From NCBI GenBank assembly GCA_000285855.2, contig HE978651.1:1499941-1563940 (forward strand): a DNA stretch of 64,000 nucleotides, read 5' to 3'. The notes under the pieces are model-generated. The model saw only the letters and a list, made by a program, of their open reading frames with translations, did no database searches and was not told the DNA's origin. Source of the DNA: Ruminococcus sp. JC304 (GTDB taxonomy: Bacteria; Bacillota; Clostridia; Lachnospirales; Lachnospiraceae). A program made the translations under genes and the position numbers. Shown piece by piece: positions 59,401 to 64,000 of the stretch. How positions within the stretch are numbered: the first letter of the stretch is position 1; every line of letters begins with the position of its first letter.

Positions 59401-59928
59401 ATGAAAAAATTATTAACATTGGTGTTACTTGTTTCACTATGCTTAAGCGGTTGTGCATTAGGGAACAATGTATCGGAAGGAGAAAATGCTATGACAATAT
59501 CTGATTTCAAGAAAGACACAAGCCTGACAAGTATACCGGAAAACAGCAGCAATCTTACAAACTTAGATTTAGAACCTGTAATCGCCTATGGCAGACTGCG
59601 TGCATTATTTGGAGAACCCAATTATGAAACACAGAATTTTGAAGACGCTTACTCTTATATTCTATTTGTTGAGTCGGAGTCTTCTGAAAAAATTTACTTG
59701 GAAGTGTATGAGGGAAGCAGCGGACCGGCGATTGGTGGTCTGAACAATGCTGAGAGTTTGCAAGCTGCTGAAACTCTGAAGAAATTGATAGAGGAATCAG
59801 AAGAAGTGGCAGATTATCAGTATGAGGGATACTATTTGGATTTAGATTCAAAAATCACTATGGGTATCAAAGATGGCGTGCCTTATTATAACGAGGAATT
59901 TTGTGAGGAAATTCCCGATTTTCAGTAA
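59401..59928 (+). CDS. Lipoprotein of unknown function (cargo gene 3)
   Basis: 175 residues with a lipoprotein signal MKKLLTLVLLVSLCLSGC; the lipobox LSGC puts the lipidated cysteine at 18. The mature part is acidic (DLEPVIAYGRLRALFGEPNYETQNFEDAYSYILFVESESSEKIYLEVYEGSSGPAIGG, LIEESEEVADYQYEGYYLD). The same A-YG-L-ALFGEPxY...Y...E...YLEVYEGSSGPAIGG style recurs in immunity-like Firmicute lipoproteins, which is only an impression. It is bracketed by the 21-bp repeat and carries the shared promoter. Confidence 0.75.
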   Translation: MKKLLTLVLLVSLCLSGCALGNNVSEGENAMTISDFKKDTSLTSIPENSSNLTNLDLEPVIAYGRLRALFGEPNYETQNFEDAYSYILFVESESSEKIYLEVYEGSSGPAIGGLNNAESLQAAETLKKLIEESEEVADYQYEGYYLDLDSKITMGIKDGVPYYNEEFCEEIPDFQ

Positions 59929-60003
59929 TTAGACGAAATAATTATCATTTAGAAGAAGCAGGAAATCTGAAAAGGTCTCCTGCTTTTTTGCACCCAAAAT
60001 TGA

Positions 60004-60024
60004 ATATGGAACTCTAAGGCACTT
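60004..60024. repeat. 21-bp direct repeat, copy 2
   Basis: Exact second copy of 59253-59273. The VirE-type frame becomes open directly after the TAA inside it. Confidence 0.9.
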
Positions 60025-60980
60025 CTGATACAGATGATTACACCTATGAAGCATTGAAGTTGTTTCTGCTGGGTGCTATCTCACGAGCTTTTAAGCCGGG
60101 GTGCAAATTTGAGGTTATGCTCTGTCTTGTGGGCGGTCAGGGAGCCGGAAAGTCCTCTTTCTTCCGTTTGCTTGCGGTCAATGATGACTGGTTCTCTGAT
60201 GACTTGAAAAAGCTGGATGATGAAAATGTGTACCGCAAAATGCAGGGGCATTGGATTATTGAAATGTCGGAAATGATTGCAACCGCCAACGCTAAGAGCA
60301 TTGAAGAAATCAAGTCCTTTCTGAGCCGCCAAAAGGAAACCTATAAGATACCCTATGAAACACATCCGGCAGACAGAAAAAGACAATGTGTGTTTGGAGG
60401 TTCTTCTAATACCCTTGACTTTCTTCCCCTTGACCGAACAGGCAACCGCCGCTTCGTTCCGGTTATGGTCTATCCTGAAAGGGCTGAGGTTCATATTTTG
60501 GCAGATGAACAGGCTTCCAGAGAGTATATCAATCAGATGTGGGCAGAAGCTATGGAGATTTACAGAAGTGGCAATTTTCGTCTGAGATTCAGTCCGGCTA
60601 TGAACGCTTATCTGAAAGCCCACCAAAAGGACTTTATGCCGGAGGACACAAAGGCAGGACAGATTTTAGACTATTTGGAACGCTATTCCGGCAGCATAGT
60701 CTGCTCTAAGCAGCTTTACAAGGAAGCACTGGGGCATGATTATGACGAACCGAAACAATGGGAGCTGCGAGAGATCAACGACATTATGAATAACGCTGTC
60801 ACAGGCTGGAGGGCGTTTAGCAATCCGAGGTATTTTCCAGAGCCTTACCGCAGACAAAAAGGCTGGGAGCGTATCAGGAACGACAACGAGCCTGACAACA
60901 GCATGGATGGTTTTCAAGAAATCCCGACAGAGGAAATGGAACAGTTAGGGCTTCCGGAAGAATGGTTGAAGCAAAAATAA
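60018..60980 (+). pseudogene. VirE/VapE-type ATPase, C-terminal fragment
   Basis: About 320 codons of the virulence-associated E domain found in phage and ICE replication proteins: LFLLGAISRAFKPGCKFEVMLCLVGGQGAGKSSFFRLLA with Walker A GGQGAGKSS, then IIEMSEMIATANAKSIEEIKSFLSRQKETYKIPYETHPADRKRQCVFGGSSN and LPLDRTGNRRFVPV. The normal protein has an N-terminal primase-like half of several hundred residues that is missing; the frame opens right after a TAA in the 21-bp repeat, with no ribosome site. Confidence 0.8.
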
Positions 60981-60986
60981 AAGCCA

Positions 60987-61091
60987 GTTGTCGCTTCGGT
61001 TGTCGAGCCGGTTGTCGGTCTGGTTGTCGGGCAAAAATCCCGAAAGCCTTGATATTGCGGCACTTTTCCCTCTCTGACAACCATGACAACC
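60987..61091. repeat. Iteron-like GTTGTCG repeats
   Basis: GTTGTCG occurs at 60987, 60999, 61011 and 61023, an exact 12-bp period, then the inverted form GACAACC at 61076 and 61085. They lie directly after the VirE fragment, a usual place for replication-initiation or regulatory repeats. Confidence 0.65.
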
Positions 61092-61139
61092 AATATTATA
61101 AAGAAAAAGGAAATAGTAAAAAGATAGTATCGCCCGATA

Positions 61140-63070
61140 AAGAAAAAAGGTTTTCTGATGTGAAAATTTCCGGTGGAACGATAACAAATAATTACAGTGG
61201 AACAGGAGAGAATGAAGAAGAAAATGCAATCGTCTTGATGGGGTGGGATCCGAATCTGACTGAAAAAACCGGTTTCGCAGATCTGTATCTTAGACGCAGT
61301 CCGAAAATAACGGGAAGCGTAACACTTGCCGATGATTATTGTGCTACAGACAGCAAAAATTATAGTCCGCTTATTTATGTGGATGATTCATTTAAGGTAA
61401 ACAAACCTATTTTAATAGGTCCTATATATGGTGACGATCCAGATACGCCAGCAGTTATATATGCTAATGAATCTATAGCCGGGAATTATCAGTCACACTT
61501 TTGTTCTAAAGAAGGCAGTAACAGGGAGCTGGTAAAAAAAGGAGCAACTTTAAAATGGGTAGTTAAAGTTAATGTTAGATTGAGGGCTTTTGCTGACATT
61601 ACTGATTTTCCTAAGCTTAATCCAGAAAAAAGTATTTATCTTATAAAGGGAGAAAAAGTGAGTCCCAAAGATATTCCTGAAGCGGCAGTGATACTTGGTT
61701 ACGAAAGAACTGGATGGCGCAATGAAAGTGGCAATACTACCTGGGATCCTGATTCTGAGATCACAGACAATATAATAATACGGGAAGTATGGGCTCTGGT
61801 AAAGCCAATAGTCCAAGTTTCAGCGGATAAAGAAAAAGGCTGTCCGTCTTCTAAAATTGTTTTAACGGCAAAGGCAACGCATGTGCTTGACGATAAAGGC
61901 ATTACGTACAGCTATCAATGGTATAAAGATAATCAGACTCTGGATGGTCAGACAGGAGGAACTCTTGCAGTCTCTGAGGCGGGAACCTATAAGGTGGAGG
62001 TAACAGCTACAAGTCAAGCAAGAGCGACATCTAAAGAAACAGCATCTATTGTAATTCCTGCGTTTGAACATTCTTATTCCTGGCAGTCTGATAAAACAAA
62101 TCACTGGAAGCACTGCAGCATTGGAAATGAGGATACAGCACAGGAAGCACATCAATTTGATGGCTGGACAGTAATAAAGCAGGCATCAATCGGAGTGGAA
62201 GGAGAGAAGGAAAGAACCTGTAAGGTTTGTGGATACAAAGAAACGGCAACAATCCCGGCAATCTATATCCCAAGTTACCCAGTAACAGGTATTAAAGTAT
62301 CTCCGGACACACTTACTCTTACCAGGAAAGATGAAACTGCACAGCTTACCGCTGAGGTAATTCCATCTTATGCAGATAATACGCGGGTAACATGGAAGTC
62401 CAGTGACGAAAGCGTGGTAACTGTAGACGAAAAGGGTAAAGTAACCGCAGTTGGAAATGGTACAGCAACGATCACTGTAACATCCGTAAGCGGCAATTAT
62501 ACCGCAACGGTAGCTGTAACTGTAAAGATTCCGGTAGAAATTGAGAAGATCACGATTGAAGCAGAGAAGGAAACTCTGACGAAGATTGGTGAATCCACAG
62601 AACTGAAAGTTAAGATCGAACCTGAGAACGCGGATGCCCAGAAGCTGATCTGGAAGTCTGACAATGAAATGATCGCTGCTGTAGATGAGAATGGTAAAGT
62701 AACAGCAATCGGAAATGGAACGGCAATAATTACAGTAACGACAGAAGATGGAAAAAACACAGCTTCAATAACAATCACAGTGAAGATCCCTGATGAGCCT
62801 GTAATTAACAAAACAAAAGGGTTCGGACGCTTAAAAGTCCGTTCTGTAAACCAGACGAAAACTTCCATAACCTTAGAATGGAGTAAACTTGATGGTGTGG
62901 ACGGATATTTGGTATATGGAAACCGCTGCAATACAAGTACAAAGACATACAAATACAAAAAGCTTGCCACTATTACAAACGGACGTACATGGACACATAA
63001 AAATCTGAAGAAAGGCACTTTCTATAAATATATCGTAAAAGCATATAGAATAGTAGATGGCAGGAAAATT
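61140..63070 (+). pseudogene. Surface protein fragment lacking its N and C termini
   Basis: An open frame of about 640 codons with no ribosome site and no signal peptide. Domains in order: beta-helix end (VKISGGTITNNYSG, PKITGSVTLADD), an Ig-like domain (SYQWYKDNQTLDGQTGGTLAVSEAGTYKVEVTA, about 61900-62020), a cysteine-paired module (EHSYSWQSDKTNHWKHC...CKVCGYKETA), two BIG2 domains (VTGIKVSPDTLTLTRKDETAQLTAEV and IEKITIEAEKETLTKIGESTELKVKI) and an Fn3-like end. The frame is entered from mobile-element sequence near 61140 and runs into antisense symporter sequence near 63070. Confidence 0.75.
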
Positions 63071-63462
63071 ATTTCCGCAGTTTTGCTTCATCCAGCAAGT
63101 TTAGTTTTTTTGCTGAAAGTACAAGCTCTGTCTGCAGAAACGCAAGATTGCAGGCTGTTAAAAATGCATCCATAAGTAACTCTATACTGATCACTAATGC
63201 AATTCCTGCAGAAGGGATACCTAATTGTGTAAATAAAATGGTATAACAGGATAAACCTCCGCCGGGGATTGGCGGTGTTGCAATTGCCAGAATCGTACTG
63301 GTTATAATGGAGGTTATGATCCAGACGATGGTTATCTCTGTGCCAAAGCTCTGACCAATACATAGGGATACAATAAAAAACTGAATCGCCACACCTGGCA
63401 TAAAAATGATTTGTCCGATAGAAACACCAAAGTTAATTAACTTTTTATCTATGAATAGATAA
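63069..63462 (-). pseudogene. C-terminal fragment of a dicarboxylate/amino acid:cation symporter
   Basis: About 130 codons with the DAACS C-terminal signature: ITSIITSTILAIATPPIPGGGLSCYTILFTQLGIPSAGIALVISIELLMDAFLTACNLAFLQTELV. The N-terminal two-thirds of the transporter (normally 400-450 residues) is missing; the frame is closed by a stop about 60 bp upstream of its first ATG. Confidence 0.75.
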
Positions 63463-63589
63463 GGCTAAGTTTGAACGATACCGAAAAAGATATTCCCCTT
63501 ATGGTACCGTTGCCAGCCTTTATCTATGGGCAATCGCAGGAGGTGCGATTCCTGAGCTTACTGATCCTGCACCAGCGAAGAAAAAATAA
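63455..63589 (+). pseudogene. Unrecognised C-terminal gene fragment
   Basis: An open stretch of 44 codons with no start, reading KFERYRKRYSPYGTVASLYLWAIAGGAIPELTDPAPAKKK and stop. It is opposite to the symporter fragment and meets it at a TATCTAT-GA-ATAGATA dyad (63446-63461). I cannot name the source gene. Confidence 0.35.
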
Positions 63590-63735
63590 AGATAGAACAG
63601 AAGGAATAAACTTATGGAATAAGCTTTATCACAGGGCAGATGATGCAATGTTCACGGTATTCTATTTTCCACAGATTACAAAACCGAAAGAAAAATATGT
63701 TAAACTAAAGAAAATGCCAGAGGAGGAAATGCCTT

Positions 63736-64000
63736 ATGATAAGAAAACAACTCTTAATCGGAATACTGGCAGCTATGACTGTCGCACTGCCAGCTGTCGG
63801 CATATATGCCGGTTCCGCAAAAGCCAGTGAAATCCAAAGCAGCAATGAAGACACGGTGTCCGGTAATAAAGGAGCCAGTATCGACAAAGCCGTGACATTA
63901 CAGAATTCCGTAAAAATGACAGACCAAATCTCTGCGGCAGTCAATGGGGAAAATATTATGTTCAGTCCCACAAGCCTTAATTTTGCGCTGGGCATGATCG
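63736..64000 (+). CDS. Secreted serpin (serine protease inhibitor), 5' part only
   Basis: The first 88 codons lie in the window. A signal peptide (RKQLLIGILAAMTVALPAVGIYAGSAKA) precedes a short linker and the serpin start: ISAAVNGENIMFSPTSLNFALGMI, matching the helix A/B region (N-x-x-x-SPxSxxxALxM). Serpins trap serine or cysteine proteases covalently; secreted ones in gut bacteria are thought to block host elastases or competitors' proteases. AGGAGG nine bases before the ATG fixes the start. The reactive-centre loop lies outside the window, so specificity cannot be judged. Confidence 0.85.
   Translation, partial: MIRKQLLIGILAAMTVALPAVGIYAGSAKASEIQSSNEDTVSGNKGASIDKAVTLQNSVKMTDQISAAVNGENIMFSPTSLNFALGMI

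Noticed and set aside
60962-63175. A 737-residue secreted protein
   Set aside because: The frame joins VirE-tail repeats, a truncated surface protein and antisense symporter DNA; no start signal or signal peptide.
63471-63830. Open frame of 119 codons before the serpin gene
   Set aside because: It overlaps the serpin start in another register, has no ribosome site and resembles nothing; the serpin frame with AGGAGG is the real gene.
1-64000. tRNA, rRNA genes and CRISPR arrays
   Set aside because: I looked for cloverleaf-like ends with GTTC/GGTTCAA motifs, rRNA signatures and evenly spaced 25-40-bp repeats with unique spacers and saw none.

Overview
The window reads as a chromosomal segment of an anaerobic, spore-forming gut Firmicute of the family Lachnospiraceae; a Blautia-like genus is my best guess. 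The basis is inferential: strong AGGAGG ribosome sites, sporulation genes yqfC/yqfD, TepA, Rex, NfnAB-type ferredoxin/NADP enzymes, three MATE pumps, many secreted repeat-rich proteins, and a TnpV/relaxase element of the Clostridia type. No tRNA, rRNA or CRISPR array was seen.

Layout. (1) 1-2640 is accessory DNA: an XRE regulator, a promoter-to-terminator structured RNA unit of about 190 nt and a PBECR4 nuclease-fold protein, bracketed by a 20-bp direct repeat, followed by a truncated IS30 transposase. (2) 2540-8432 holds a PadR/HAAS/DUF4097 operon, two convergent MATE exporters and a secreted ComEC-like metallo-hydrolase. (3) 8563-13440 is a capsule/exopolysaccharide control operon (CpsB phosphatase, CpsC, CpsD tyrosine kinase, an anchored DUF5011-like protein, an LCP transferase) plus a convergent, easily missed 51-residue membrane protein. 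(4) 13586-39554 is mostly housekeeping: subtilase, isocitrate dehydrogenase, ABC-F, Rex, NnrDE, Alr, MazF, HlyC/CorC, YebC, TepA, NfnAB, UppP, FtsK, RlmH, YqfC/YqfD/PhoH/YbeY and proB...proA. (5) 39557-48376 has a frameshifted surface protein, MiaB, a third MATE pump and a copper island (two CsoR operators, CsoR, CopA with a C-terminal CopZ-like domain). (6) 48396-54424 is a cell-surface operon: ECF sigma factor, two related small membrane proteins, a multi-pass protein, PrsW protease and a large secreted repeat protein. (7) 54624-61100 is a decayed conjugative/mobilisable element (TnpV, small backbone genes, candidate oriT, MobV-like relaxase, VirE fragment) carrying three small cargo genes, each bracketed by duplicated backbone sequence. 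(8) 61140-64000 has fragments of a surface protein and a symporter, then the start of a secreted serpin.

Most striking: the RNA-terminator-nuclease module at the left end; the cassette-like cargo array in the decayed element; three genes (subtilase, tepA, yqfC) whose Shine-Dalgarno lies inside the 3' arm of a terminator-like hairpin; a nested in-frame start that could release a free copper chaperone from the end of CopA; and the ECF/PrsW/two-small-membrane-protein operon beside a surface protein.
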